A stretch of 64,000 nucleotides of DNA from Diphasiastrum complanatum (GCA_029204225.1 CM055111.1:47779594-47843593), one strand, 5' to 3'; positions 1-10,446 are shown, numbered from the stretch's first letter. Translations and numbers: made by a program. The notes: generated by a model not told the origin, from the letters alone.

Positions 1-1257
1 CCCAACAGCTTGCTCCCCCCCAAGAGCAACTACAAATTTACGAAATAGAGAATACGCGCCTGGGGGCAAAAGTCAAAGTTCTACAAAGTGAAAAGCTCAT
101 CTGGCTAGCTCAACTTGCACCAGACTCAAGACCGCTATCTGAAAGATGAATCTCTTTAGAAGTCAGGTGCAGGTATATAGTCAAACATTAAACAGTTACC
201 AGATAGAGTACGATAAATACCGGGCAAGCGCAACTCATGAGCTCAGCCAGGCCAAGCAAGCCCTCAAGGCTTGCCAACAGTACATGGAGAAGAAGGCCCA
301 GTTCGAAGGCCAAGACCAAGAAGCAACAGATACGTTTCAGCGAGACCAAGGCCAAGGCACAGGTCCTGGCCAAAGCCAAGAGGAAGGACATGCAATATCA
401 TCCAGAGGTTCGCGCACCATATCTGCCAGCTGGGCCTTCCGAAGACCAAAGTCCATGGAGGAAAAAATAAACGAATTCCTAGCAAAGTATCCCCACGAGT
501 CATCAAGAGGCGGCTGGCAGATATCAAATTCAGCTCAGACAATAAAGGGCAAGGAGCTGCAAGCATTACCCACCCTCCAACCACAACCAGAGTGGCATCA
601 ACAGCTTTTTGAAAGAGATCCTACAGCCATCAGGGCCTATGTGACAAGTCTGCAACAACTACAGGTGAATGTGCACTTCCTGCCATGCACACGATGATCC
701 AAATGGGCGGAATGCAATACCCCTTTGCACAAGATCACCATTCAAAATTTTAATTGGCCGACCATTCCATCATAGCATGGTTGGGATACGGATGTAGATG
801 CCAGAAGGGCTCTCACTATGTTTGCCAATAACTATTTCAACTGCCCTGATCCAACAATCCACGCGGCAGCCACTTATGCCCGGGACTTAGAGCATTTAAT
901 GAGGATTGAAACTAAATGGGACAATTTTCTCCCCCCCATATTTTTTGATCCTAATAAGGTGCTAGCTTTCGACAAAGTCGAAGATCAGCTGCCAGTCGCT
1001 CGTGTCTATTACTGAGCTGCCTTCCTCAGTGATCCTTGGACGCACAGATTCTAAGCATGGGTCGACCAGGATTGGTTGACAAGAGACGCCAAAGGACTTG
1101 AAGAAACTGAACCGCATCAATTTTATGGAAAACGTCACAGGCTACATGATCCACCAGAGGTGGGCAAAGAAGACGCTTTACTGAACCGGCAAAGTGCTGA
1201 GGGACCGGCACTACTTCAGGCCGTGGGTCCTGTTGGGGGTATTCCCGATAAATTGTA
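1..1257 (+). pseudogene. Extra 3' ORF of gypsy G1 (coiled coil plus conserved C-terminal region), partial
   Basis: This is a protein of unknown function encoded between pol and the 3' LTR. The longest open piece (146-697) starts MNLFRSQVQVYSQ and holds a helical, Q/K/E-rich stretch, then a P/Q/S-rich linker. A shift of frame leads to 818-1015, which has the conserved segment DNFLPPIFFDPNK and the motif VARVYY. A stop at 1012 and a further shift follow before the tail near the LTR. The copy at 35165-36576 aligns along its length, and gypsy G2 has a weakly similar YYRAAF segment at 23467-23721. The position after pol recalls env-like ORFs of Athila-type elements, but I see no signal peptide or membrane segment, so the env label is not supported. 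Confidence 0.7.
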
Positions 1258-2046
1258 AATAAATAAAATTGACCAATAAAATGTGTTGCGAGGGCATGGC
1301 ATCCTGCGCGTATAAGCCCATGGCCCAATGAGCACGCAAGCTAAGTTGTAATTAAAATAATAGGCTTGGGACCTTTGTAAGTAAAATAAAACTTGAGGCC
1401 CAAAGTCAATTTTAAACTTAGAGATTACTTTTTTAGAGTTGACTCCAATTTGGGACTCACATGAATCTTGTGAATTTCAATGTACTTTTTGTGGACCCTT
1501 GGATCAAGTTGGGTCCAAGATTAATGGATAGGATCAATGTAAATATTAGCCAATAGGATTTTGGGGCAAGGGCCTTCCCCATTTTATAAACAGACGCCAT
1601 TTGTACTCTATTTCCATGCTTAATAGAGAGGAGGAGACTCTATCATTTTGAGAGCTCAAGCATCCTCATTTGCTAATCACTCTTGTTTATGCTATTGTTG
1701 TGGTTTGCTTGTTATTTCCATTTCCCATGCTTTTTGTTTATGCTAGTTAAGGTTTTTCCATAAGCAATGAAATTGAGCATTTGAGCTAACTTCCATCTCA
1801 TCTCTCTCTCTTTCTCTCTTCTCCTTTTTCTTCCTCTTCTATTCTATCCTTTCTCTTCACCAACAATCATGATGAAGTTAGTTAGGGGAGTAGAGTTAGT
1901 GTGAGTAGTGTTAGGGGAGGTAGACTTAGACAAAAAGTAGATACTAACTAAAAGTAGCATCTATGTATAGTTAGGTGCCTATCCAATGAACTAACCCTTG
2001 TTGACAGACGGGAGGGCTATTACAACGTCGGATCAAAGACCCTACA
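1231..2046 (+). repeat. 3' LTR of gypsy G1
   Basis: The 816-bp LTR begins TGTTGGGGG and ends CCTACA. It aligns with minus-strand LTRs at 34373-35188 and 53704-54520. It holds a TATA-like stretch near 1580 (TTTTATAAACAG) and a pyrimidine run at about 1800-1860. Confidence 0.88.
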
Positions 2047-2105
2047 ATGACAAGCCACAACATGACCATAATACAATTTACAAGCAACATGACCAAAATT
2101 GGTCA
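2047..2105. repeat. Short repeat shared, inverted, with 31143-31200
   Basis: About 55 bases (ACAAGCCACAACATGACC onward, through CCAAAATTGGTCA) match the reverse complement of 31143-31196. The match stops on both sides. On the left it ends at the G1 LTR, and on the right at TTAGGGCCC, so a different sequence has probably been inserted at about 2105. The parent repeat is not identified. Confidence 0.6.
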
Positions 2106-2474
2106 TTAGGGCCCTTTTTGGACTCAAAAAGGGCCTCTTCCTTGCCTAAACAAGTTTTCTAATCATAATTAATTTAGTGCTAATCAATCCTACGTGGCAC
2201 CTTTACCTTGGGTTACCATACAAGGTGAGCAAGAGTTAAGGCCTAAATGTAGCTCTCATTTTCATAGACTATTGTAGGTTATTTGCATAGACTATAATAG
2301 GCAACTAATAGGTAAGTTACAAATTACAACTAGAGTAGGGTTAGTATAGGACGACCTTTCATTGTCCTAACTACAATAGGACCCTAGGGATGGAAACTAG
2401 TATATGCCTAATAAAGCTTATATCATGGTTAGTTCACATTGAACTTTGACACCATTTGATTAAGGTATATTGTA
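2106..2474. other. Non-coding stretch upstream of the gene A-like remnant
   Basis: No coding signal is seen. It opens with an imperfect palindrome at 2109-2136 (GGGCCCTTTTTGGACTC and its complement). The words CATTAG and TCAAAAAG also occur in the inverted termini of element X, which weakly suggests a related terminus. Confidence 0.35.
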
Positions 2475-2995
2475 ATGTTCTACATAGATTCTTTTGGAAA
2501 ATTTGACATCTTCAAGATGACAACCAAGTATCACTTACATGTGAAGTTAGAGAAGAATTATGCGACCACCAAAGCCGCATGGCGTGTTAACTTAAATCCG
2601 TATGACATGCATTGTTGGAGATTAGAAGGAAAAAAACATATTGACCTATGGGTATGAGGTGATTTATACCCTCATAATCCATTAGTAGATGCTTCTCCTA
2701 AATTTTCTGATGTACATAGTTTGTTAAGGTTCATTGGGGATGGTCAGAATGGACTGCTTGGCTATTGTCAAGCAATGGATTCTCGAAGAATTCAAGCTGA
2801 GACATTGGCAAATACGGCAAACATTCATATATTGAGTATGAATGACAATTTAAGTCATTACATGGAATAAATATGAAATTGGAGCAGGAGATAAATGGTT
2901 TGAAAATAGAGCTTGCCAGTTCTGTTGCAAAAATTTCTGATATGGTGACATTAGCAGAAGAGCTTTAGGACGTGGCTAATCCACCACTCTTGTAA
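2475..2995 (+). pseudogene. Diverged relative of element X gene A
   Basis: I do not recognise a family. The translation shares with 16527-16946 the opening YHLHV, then EGKKHIDLW, LYPHNP, and NGLLGYCQ (EGKKNVDLW, LYPQDP and SGLLGYCE there). The frame is broken by a TGA at 2655-2657 and by stops and a shift near 2870. After the shift a helical segment (MKLEQEINGLKIELASS) continues to about 2990, matching the coiled-coil region of gene A. The two copies are clearly diverged, so this is an older or separate lineage of the same coding family, not a recent duplicate. The encoded role is unknown. Confidence 0.65.
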
Positions 2996-3389
2996 TCCAT
3001 GATTAGTTATAGATGTTTAATCTGTCTAATCAGGAATGTTACTCGAAGTGATACAAAAAAGTTCACGAAATATATACATTTTGCTAGATGTATCAAATAC
3101 ATATAGATAGACAAAAAATACAAAATATAAGTCCGCCTGTGAGCGAGACAATTTTTTTTTTGTATGCAAGATTCACAGAGATCCAAGAAGTCCGCTATTG
3201 AGCTTTTCTGGGTCCATGAACATTTCTTCTTTATGTTCGGGTATCCTTCAGTCAACGAACGTTCGACTGTCATCCTCGGGTCTTCACTCCTTGAAGCTTT
3301 GGTCTTCGCATCTAGGCAGCTCCCTTGTGTTTCTGCAGAATGGAGCTCTAAATTTAGTAGAGCTTTGTGGCTCGAAACAAATTGTTCCT
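2996..3389. other. Unassigned junction region
   Basis: The open stretches here (3007-3273 minus, 3164-3449 plus) show no known domain. The homology of the copia C2 gag to its other copy stops at about 3400, so part of this stretch may be foreign sequence joined to the truncated element. Confidence 0.3.
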
Positions 3390-3638
3390 TTATACTCTTA
3401 CCACCTCTTTAAGGAGTTCATTGGTAACATTCATCATTATCATGTGTAGAGCCTTTTTAGCTCTCTTGTCATACCTCCCTTGATCTTGTTGTTCCATGGG
3501 CCTTTCCTCCACACCTAAAAAAATATCTAACAAGTCATTCATTTCAAGAAGTGATTCCATCCTCACCTTCCACAATGAATAGTCGCTTGAGGTAAGTCTA
3601 TCATTGCCTTCCAACATAAAACCACGTGACGTAGCCAT
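3390..3638 (-). pseudogene. Copia C2 gag, N-terminal fragment
   Basis: The 82-residue open piece starts MATSRGFMLEGNDRLTSSDY and contains LWKVRMESLL, the usual opening of copia gag (UBN2-type). It then reads RYDKRAKKALHMI, which matches the plus-strand gag at 28322 nearly word for word. Homology ends after NELLKEV, so the rest of gag-pol is lost. The start is supported by position, because the leader and primer site lie directly upstream on the same strand. Confidence 0.8.
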
Positions 3639-4225
3639 GTTGCAATGACCTGATCTTCTCTTTCAACATGTTCCAATGCACAAATCACTCTTTTGAATAA
3701 CAACAAATGTTTTTAAAAATAAATCACAAAGATATGGAACCTCTCAATTCTCTTCTAGCACTATAACTAGCAAATCAACACATTGAATGAAGAAATTCTG
3801 ATCAACCTATGATCCACCTACAATCTAATGAATCTTGCCACTTTCTAATATTGAAACACACTCTATTGAAGTACAGCAACCTCAAAAAATAGAGATCCAA
3901 TAAAAAAATAAGATTTTGAAAAAATCACAAAAAATTGAATATTTCAAATTCTACATGCAATTGTGAAAAACTTGATATAGAATCTAGTAGCCTCTAATGA
4001 AGCTTTCCTAATGCATCAAAAATTGTCCAAATACAGTAAGCCATGTGTGAAATTAGAATTCTTTAAGTTCATAAACCTAAATTTAGTTTTGACCTACAAA
4101 AGATCAATTCTACATATGCAAAATGCTTGATTTTTGAGTAGAAATCAATCTAGCACACTCTAGAATTGATAACTCCTCCAAATCTTTGATAAATGTGGCT
4201 TTTTTATTCATAATCTACAACGCAA

Positions 4226-4237
4226 GCTCTGATACGA
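4226..4237 (-). promoter_or_regulatory. Primer-binding site of copia C2 copy A
   Basis: The minus strand reads TCGTATCAGAGC, one base off the TGGTATCAGAGC complementary to initiator tRNA-Met used by most plant copia elements. It abuts the LTR end (TTCACA). Confidence 0.8.
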
Positions 4238-4543
4238 TGTGAATATTTTGTCAATCATTAAGATCCAACATCACCTATTGATCTTTGGTTAGAAAAACAA
4301 CATTATTTACACCATTTGCAATATAGAAAATCAACATCTACTTGATGAAAGAGATGCAAACTCAACAAGATCTTGATCAAACATCAAACTTATGATAAAA
4401 TGAAGTTGTTGTCCATACAAAAATAGTAAGCTCCTATATTTCACACGTGTGGATCCGAATATCAACTAAACAATACATTCTACACACAAGATTGCAAGAT
4501 ATCACCAAGATAGTGCACCAATGGATAGATGAATCCAAGAGAA
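4238..4543 (-). repeat. Copia C2 LTR, copy A, inner part
   Basis: This is the inner 306 bases of a 420-bp LTR. The outer part is at 10333-10446. The copia C1 element lies between them with a GAGAA duplication. On the minus strand this part ends TTATTCACA-like, next to the primer site. Confidence 0.75.
4539..4543. repeat. TSD of copia C1 copy A, left (GAGAA)
   Basis: GAGAA is found here and at 10328-10332, immediately outside the two LTR ends. It is a perfect 5-bp duplication. Confidence 0.9.
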
Positions 4544-5281
4544 TGTGAAGAATTGAAAAAAGATTATCTATGTTAGATATAGGGGTCTTATGTTTTTTAC
4601 ATCAAGCATCTAGATGTAGGATGCTGATAGGAATAAATTTGGCATAGATGGCAAATTATGCATTTCCACTTGTAATGCCACTATTGAGCCAAAATAGAGT
4701 AAGAGGCTAAACACTTGCTAATTAGAGTGTAGACAAGTGTAAAGTTTTTGTTTGATGAATTCCAAGAGGTCCAATAGGATTTAGAGGTGGAACCTTGTGA
4801 GGTCCAATAGGAAATTGAGGTGTGCTTGAATATAGTCCAATAGAATCAAGAGGTGCATAGATCAATGATCCAATAGGATCAAGAGGTGACAAAATATGGT
4901 CCAATCATAGTTAAGCATAGTGGTAGCTCGTGGACCTACTAGTATCATTGTACTCCTCATTTTGAAATCAATTGATTTGGTGATTTCATGAATTTTGTGA
5001 GTTATTGGATTTCTAGCTTTCTCTCTCTACCCGAGAGCTCATGATGCATTTTCTCTCTCTACCTGAGGAGAGCAACTTGTTTTTACTTAGATTATTTTTT
5101 GAATACTTCCCACACGTGTGAGTGAGAGTTGGAAGTGATTGAATGCATGTAGTAGCGTGTTTTTGCCAGAGGATTCAAGATTGATCTTGAATCTCAATCT
5201 AGTCTTGATTTTGGTGCATCTACACACCTTAGGAGATCACAAGTACATGTAGTGGACAGTCCACACGTGTGAAATTCAACA
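4544..5281 (+). repeat. 5' LTR of copia C1 copy A
   Basis: The 738-bp LTR begins TGTGAAGAATTG and ends TTCAACA. Between about 4768 and 4905 it carries five CCAAT words at roughly 30-40 bp spacing, mostly within CCAATAGG. Near its end is the palindromic ACGT motif CACACGTGTG. These are candidate promoter elements. Confidence 0.92.
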
Positions 5282-5293
5282 TGGTATCAGAGC
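5282..5293 (+). promoter_or_regulatory. Primer-binding site, copia C1 copy A
   Basis: TGGTATCAGAGC follows the LTR with no spacer. It is the standard initiator tRNA-Met site of plant copia elements. Confidence 0.95.
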
Positions 5294-5984
5294 CTACCTA
5301 AGGTTACCATGCATTTTGATCCATCTAAGTGAAAAAATTTCCATCAATCTTGAGCTATAAGTTGTCAAGGCCCATTTTCCTAGCTATCTTGTTCAATCTT
5401 GGATCAAAAGAGATCAAAAGGACATTGATTGGGTCTGACCTGGTACTGTACGGAATCAGGTGCTCAGACACGTGTGAGGAACATCCAATTTCAGTTTGAA
5501 AATTCTCTCTCATGTTTGATCCATTTATCTTGCTTGATAGCTTGTTTTGAAGCTATTTTTGTCTAGTTTCTGTTGCAATCAGTTTTATTCCATTTGGTTG
5601 AGCCAATCAAAAGTTATAAGCTTTTGAAGAAGGTTAGGTAGGGCACCTAGACCTGGGTGGACACATTTGGTTTGTTCAAGAGATTGCTTGGTTGATCCAA
5701 AATCACAGTTGTATGCTTGCCAATCTCATCTATATGTGATCTAGGCACTGTTTTGAGATCTTAGCCATTTTGTTTCATGCAATATCATTGTATTTGAGTC
5801 AAATTTGGTTTCTTAGTGTATTTCACACGTGCTAAGAGTGTTAGATCCTAACTTTGCCTATACTCCATCATTTGATGTGAAACAGATCTTGTTTTAGAGA
5901 GATTTGAGTAGCTAGTGAGAATCAATTCACAAATTGTTGTAAGATCTTTCATAGGAGGAGATAGTACTCAATTATTGGATCCTA

Positions 5985-8900
5985 TTGAAAGTGTGTAACA
6001 ACATTTATTGTTCATCATTTGAGTTTTCTTCACTTCAAATGTCTTCAATGGGTTCATCCTTGTTGGAACCAAGTGAAAGATTGACCACTTCAAATTATTC
6101 AATTTGGAAAATGAGGCTGGAGTCCATCTTGATTCTTCAAGACGTGATGGACATAGTTCTTGGCCTTGAAGAAGAACCACAAGTTCTTCAAGAGGTTCAA
6201 AAATACAAAAAGAGAGCTAGGATGGCTCTCCACTACATTAAGATGAATGTCTCTAATGAGATATTGAGGGAGATAGGTACTTGTACAACAGCCAAAGAAG
6301 CTTGGGATTGTCTCAAGACTATCTATGAGGCTAAGAATACCTCTAGGCTTCTCACTCTTAGGAATCAAATCTTTCAAAGTAGCCAAAAGAGTGATGAGAG
6401 TGCATCTAGTTATGTTTTGAGAGTAAAAGATATTCATAGAAAGCTTGTTTGCATTGGTGATTCCATCAATCAAAATGAGCTAGTTCAAGTCATTCTCAAT
6501 GGCTTGATAAGTGAATTTGATAACCTTGTCCAATCCTATGCCATTAAGGAGGAGCTACCAAGTTTGGAGACTCTCCAAAGTGTGCTAATTTCAGAAGAAT
6601 CAAGACAAGAGTACAAGCACTTGAGGATGGACAAGCTTTCTCTCACTCATAATGATGGCAAAGCTCTCTTTGCCAAGGATAAGCACAAAGAGAGGAGCAA
6701 GAACCAACATCAACAATCCTCAAGCAAGGACAAAGTCAAATCCAAAGACAAAGATGAGGAGGAAGATGATTCCTCTAATGCTTCATCATCCAAGCTCAAG
6801 AAGAAGAAGAAGATCAAGTGCTTTTATTGTGGCAAGAAAGGTCATTATGCCACCAATTGCTTCAAAAAGAAGAATCAACTCAAGCAAGCCAATATTACCA
6901 ATGAGAAGGAAGATACTATTGCAAGTGATGGAGAGGGATCTCTTATGGTCTCTAGTTTCTCATCTACTCCTTTCAAGAAGGACGGCCTATGGTATATTGA
7001 TAGTGGATCCTCTTCACATATGTGTAGCTTCAAGGACTCTTTCTCTTCTATTGCACCTTATGATGGAGTGAGGAAATCAATATACACTACAAATGATTTT
7101 GAATGTCCTATTGAAGGCATAGGGAACATTCCCTTGAAGCTTGCATCCTCTAAAGTTCTTTCTCTCTCTAGAGTTCTTTATGTACCTAAGCTTACCAAGA
7201 ATCTTATTAGTGCTGGCCAATTGCTTGATAATGGCCTTGATGTAGAATTCAATGTTGATACTTGCACTATCAAGAAGAATGATGAGATACTTGCATTAGG
7301 ATCTAGATTTGGTGGCATCTATAAACTAGATCCAAATGAGTATGTGAATGCTTGTAATGTTGCTCTTGTGAACAAGCTCTCTATGGAGGAATTATGGCAT
7401 AGGAGGTTGGGACATCCCAACTACAAATCCATGCTCTCTATGATCAAAGAGACCAAAGCTATTGGTTTGCCAAAGTCATTCTCCAAGAAGATCAAGCCTT
7501 GTGAGGCTTGTGCTGTTGCTAAATCTCACAAAAAGCCATTTACAAGATCTTCTATCAAAAGCAAGCATCCTTTGGAGTTAATCCACTCGGATGTGCATTT
7601 CTCATCAACTACAAGCAAGGGAGGAGCCACTTGTTTTGTTACTTTCATTGATGATTACACAAGATTCACTTGGATATATCTTCTTGCTTCAAAATCTATG
7701 GTGTTTTATCATTTCCTTATTTTCAAAGCTTATGTAGAGAAGCAATTCTCATTCAAGATTAAAGATCTTAGAAGTGATAAAGGTGGTGAATATATCTCCA
7801 ATAAATTTCAAGATTTTTGTGAGCTTGAAGGCATTAAAAGAGAGTTTTCTTGTGCCTACTCTCCATCTCAAAATGGAGTGGCCGAGAGAAAGAATAGATC
7901 TCTATGTGAATGTGCAAAATCTATGATAATTGAGGCATCTTTGCCCAAAGATTTTTGGGGAGAAGCCATCAATTGTGCAAATTATCTTTGCAATAGGCTC
8001 CCACATATAGCTCTTGGAGGAAAGTCACCATATGAAATCTTTTTTTTTAAGAAGCCTAAGGTTGATCACCTTAGAGTTTTTGGATGCTTATGCTTTGTCC
8101 ATATTCCCTTGGAAACAAGGAAGAAGGAAGATCCTAGTGCATGCAAAGGGATCATGGTTGGATACTCATCCACCAAGAAGGCCTATAGATTCTTTATACT
8201 CTCTACTTCTCAAGTTGTTGAAAGTAGAGATGTTGTCTTTCATGAAGATCAACACTCATCATTTGAAGAGGCCGAGATCAAGAAATCTATGAATGCATCA
8301 TCAATTATTGATTTTGAAGACAATCATGATGTGATGGGGTCGAGATTTGAAGAAGACTCTCCTCGGATTTTTTCACCAAGAAGATCCATGAGAGATAGAT
8401 CCGAGCCTAAGAGGCTCTCATATGTTGACAAAGGCAAACAAGTGGATCTTGATTCCACTAATTATGTTTTTTATGTCTCTCATGAAGAGCCAAAGAATGT
8501 ACAAGAGGCACTCAATACCAAGGAGTGGTATGATGCCATGAAGCAAGAGTATGATGCATTGATCACCAACAATACTTGGGAGCTTGTGGATCCTCCATCC
8601 AACAAGCATGTGATTGGTTGCAAGTGGGTATTTCGGATCAAGTTCAATCATGATGGCACCATCAACAAGCATAAAGCAAGATTATGTGCCAAAGGATTTG
8701 CTCAAATCCATGGTCTTGATTATGAGGAGACCTTTGCATCCGTTGCAAAGATGGTGACAATAAGAATTCTTATATCTCTTGCTTGTTTTTTCAATTGGAA
8801 GGTGTTCCATTCTAAGAGCATAGATACTCCAATGGAGCAAATTGTAAAAGATCCTAATAAAGGTGATGAAAGATCCTTTGAGGACATCACACTTTTTAGG

Positions 8901-9572
8901 AGTCTTGTAGGCTCCTTGATTTGGCTTACCATTACTAGGCCCGATCTTAGTTTTTGTGTGCACAAATTGAGTCAAGTTATGCAAGATCCTAAGATCCATC
9001 ATTGGAAGATGGCCAAGAGGATTCTAAGATATGTATCTTCATCTTGTGATTATGGTCTACTCTATAAAAGTGAAGATCTATCCATTATTGGCTACTCGGA
9101 TTCGGACTTTGCAAGTGACAAGATGGATCGAAAGTCTATTAGTGCATACACTATCTTTCTTGGAGGCAATCTAATATCTTGGCTTTCCAAAAAGCAAGAT
9201 ACTATATCTCTCTCTTCATGTGAGGCCGAGTACAAAGCACTCACTACAACTACCAAAGAAGTGCTTTGGATCAAGAGGATATTAATGGAACTAAAGTGCA
9301 TCAAGGAGGATGATCTACCAATGATCAAGTGTGATAACATCTCGGCCCAAGCTCTTGCCAATAATCCCATATTTCATGCAAGAAGCAAGCACATAGAAGT
9401 GGCACACCATTTTGTGAGAGAAAAGCTTATTGGAGAAGAAATCTATTTGGAGCATGTCAACTCGTCCTCTTGTATTGCCGATCTACTCACCAAGCCTTTG
9501 AGCAAAAGTGCTTTCATCAAGCATAGATCTAATCTTGGAGTTATATCAAGATCAATGTTCAAATCTTCATAG
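5985..9572 (+). CDS. Copia C1 gag-pol polyprotein, RT core deleted
   Basis: This single 1195-codon frame encodes the structural and enzymatic proteins of the element. In order: gag (SNYSIWKMRLESIL near residue 40); a basic/acidic linker; a CCHC knuckle CFYCGKKGHYATNC (near 280); protease WYIDSGSSSHMC (near 336); the pre-integrase motif ELWHRRLGHPNYKSM; integrase with ELIHSDVHF, LRSDKGGEY and NGVAERKN; the start of RT (KWVFRIKFN, KARLCAKGF); then RNase H (ITRPDLSFCVHKLS, SSCEAEYKAL). The frame jumps from NWKVF to SKSIDTP near 8808. The other copy has about 450 extra bases here, including YVDD. The deletion preserves the frame. The likelier start is the ATG at 6039, since MSSMGSSLLE gives a normal gag N-terminus. 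Confidence 0.93.
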   Translation: MKVCNNIYCSSFEFSSLQMSSMGSSLLEPSERLTTSNYSIWKMRLESILILQDVMDIVLGLEEEPQVLQEVQKYKKRARMALHYIKMNVSNEILREIGTCTTAKEAWDCLKTIYEAKNTSRLLTLRNQIFQSSQKSDESASSYVLRVKDIHRKLVCIGDSINQNELVQVILNGLISEFDNLVQSYAIKEELPSLETLQSVLISEESRQEYKHLRMDKLSLTHNDGKALFAKDKHKERSKNQHQQSSSKDKVKSKDKDEEEDDSSNASSSKLKKKKKIKCFYCGKKGHYATNCFKKKNQLKQANITNEKEDTIASDGEGSLMVSSFSSTPFKKDGLWYIDSGSSSHMCSFKDSFSSIAPYDGVRKSIYTTNDFECPIEGIGNIPLKLASSKVLSLSRVLYVPKLTKNLISAGQLLDNGLDVEFNVDTCTIKKNDEILALGSRFGGIYKLDPNEYVNACNVALVNKLSMEELWHRRLGHPNYKSMLSMIKETKAIGLPKSFSKKIKPCEACAVAKSHKKPFTRSSIKSKHPLELIHSDVHFSSTTSKGGATCFVTFIDDYTRFTWIYLLASKSMVFYHFLIFKAYVEKQFSFKIKDLRSDKGGEYISNKFQDFCELEGIKREFSCAYSPSQNGVAERKNRSLCECAKSMIIEASLPKDFWGEAINCANYLCNRLPHIALGGKSPYEIFFFKKPKVDHLRVFGCLCFVHIPLETRKKEDPSACKGIMVGYSSTKKAYRFFILSTSQVVESRDVVFHEDQHSSFEEAEIKKSMNASSIIDFEDNHDVMGSRFEEDSPRIFSPRRSMRDRSEPKRLSYVDKGKQVDLDSTNYVFYVSHEEPKNVQEALNTKEWYDAMKQEYDALITNNTWELVDPPSNKHVIGCKWVFRIKFNHDGTINKHKARLCAKGFAQIHGLDYEETFASVAKMVTIRILISLACFFNWKVFHSKSIDTPMEQIVKDPNKGDERSFEDITLFRSLVGSLIWLTITRPDLSFCVHKLSQVMQDPKIHHWKMAKRILRYVSSSCDYGLLYKSEDLSIIGYSDSDFASDKMDRKSISAYTIFLGGNLISWLSKKQDTISLSSCEAEYKALTTTTKEVLWIKRILMELKCIKEDDLPMIKCDNISAQALANNPIFHARSKHIEVAHHFVREKLIGEEIYLEHVNSSSCIADLLTKPLSKSAFIKHRSNLGVISRSMFKSS

Positions 9573-9577
9573 ATAAT

Positions 9578-9590
9578 TTTTTAGGAGGAG
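9578..9590 (+). promoter_or_regulatory. Polypurine tract of copia C1 copy A
   Basis: TTTTAGGAGGAG lies directly before the 3' LTR. The same tract occurs on the minus strand beside 47674. It is the plus-strand primer site. Confidence 0.85.
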
Positions 9591-10327
9591 TGTGAAGAAT
9601 TGAAAAAGATTATCTATATTAGATATAGGGGTCTTATGTTTTTTACATCAAGCATCTAGATGTAGGATGTTGATAGGAATAAATTTGGCATAGATGGCAA
9701 ATCATGCATTTCCACTTGTAATGCCACTATTGAGCCAAAATAGAGTAAGAGGCTAAACACTTGCTAATTAGAGTGTAGACAAGTGTAAAATTTTTGTTTG
9801 ATGAATTCCAAGAGGTCCAATAGGATTTAGAGGTGGAACCTTGTGAGGTCCAATAGGAAATTGAGGTGTGCTTGAATATAGTCCAATAGAATTAAGAGGT
9901 GCATAGATCAATGATCCAATAGGATCAAGAGGTGACAAAATATGGTCCAATCATAGTTAAGCATAGTGGTAGCTCGTGGACCTACTAGTATCATTGTACT
10001 CCTCATTTTGAAGTCAATTGATTTGGTGATTTCATGGATTTTGTGAGTTATTGGATTTCTAGCTTTCTCTCTCTACCCGAGAGCTCATGATGCATTTTCT
10101 CTCTCTACTCGAGGAGAGCAGCTTGTTTTTACTAAGATTATTTTTTGAGTACTTCCCACACGTGTGAGTGAGAGTTGGAAGTGATTGAATGCATGTAGTA
10201 GTGTGTTTTTGCCATAGGATTCAAAATTGATCTTGAATCTCAATCTAGTCTTGATCTTGGTGCATCTACAAACCTTAGGAGATCACAAGTACATGTAGTG
10301 GACAGTCCACATGTGTGAAATTCAACA
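9591..10327 (+). repeat. 3' LTR of copia C1 copy A
   Basis: The 737-bp LTR begins TGTGAAGAATTG and ends TTCAACA. It differs from the 5' LTR at scattered single bases, so the insertion is fairly recent but not brand new. Confidence 0.92.
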
Positions 10328-10332
10328 GAGAA
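10328..10332. repeat. TSD of copia C1 copy A, right (GAGAA)
   Basis: This is the partner of 4539-4543. Confidence 0.9.
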
Positions 10333-10446
10333 CTCATGTATAAATATGAAATGAGATGAGAGAGAGAATGCTTCTCTTCCCATGAGTTTACATCTATTTA
10401 TAACAGGTCCATGTCTCATTAATGATCTTGGTTTCCCTCCATAACA
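10333..10446 (-). repeat. Copia C2 LTR, copy A, outer part
   Basis: On the minus strand it starts TGTTATGGAGGG and includes a TATA-like TTATAAATAG followed by a CT-rich run and TACATGAGTTCTC. This matches 14163-14277 of copy B. It is the outer end of the split LTR. Confidence 0.72.

Larger units (their letters stand above)
1..2046 (+). mobile_element. Ty3/gypsy family G1, 3' end only
   Basis: This is the right-hand end of a plus-strand gypsy element that enters from outside the window. It consists of the tail of an extra ORF followed directly by an LTR. The same arrangement in the opposite orientation closes the complete G1 copy at 34373-54520, with the same ORF and a near-identical LTR. The TSD cannot be checked because the 5' end is missing. 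The five bases after the LTR are ATGAC. Confidence 0.85.
4544..10327 (+). mobile_element. Copia family C1, copy A, complete outline with internal RT deletion
   Basis: The order is LTR (4544-5281), tRNA-Met primer site, leader (5294-5984), one long gag-pol frame (5985-9572), polypurine tract, LTR (9591-10327), flanked by GAGAA. It sits inside the LTR of copia C2 copy A. The RT core including the YVDD motif is deleted, so it should be non-autonomous although its frame is open throughout. A second copy is at 46938-52662 on the other strand. Confidence 0.93.
3390..10446 (-). mobile_element. Copia family C2, copy A, truncated, split by copia C1
   Basis: On the minus strand this reads LTR (10446 to 4238, interrupted), primer site, leader (4225-3639), then the start of gag, after which homology ends. 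Removing the C1 insertion with one copy of its TSD leaves a 420-bp LTR. That agrees with the 419-bp LTR of copy B at 14163-14581 and supports both boundaries. PR, INT, RT and the 3' LTR are absent. Confidence 0.75.
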
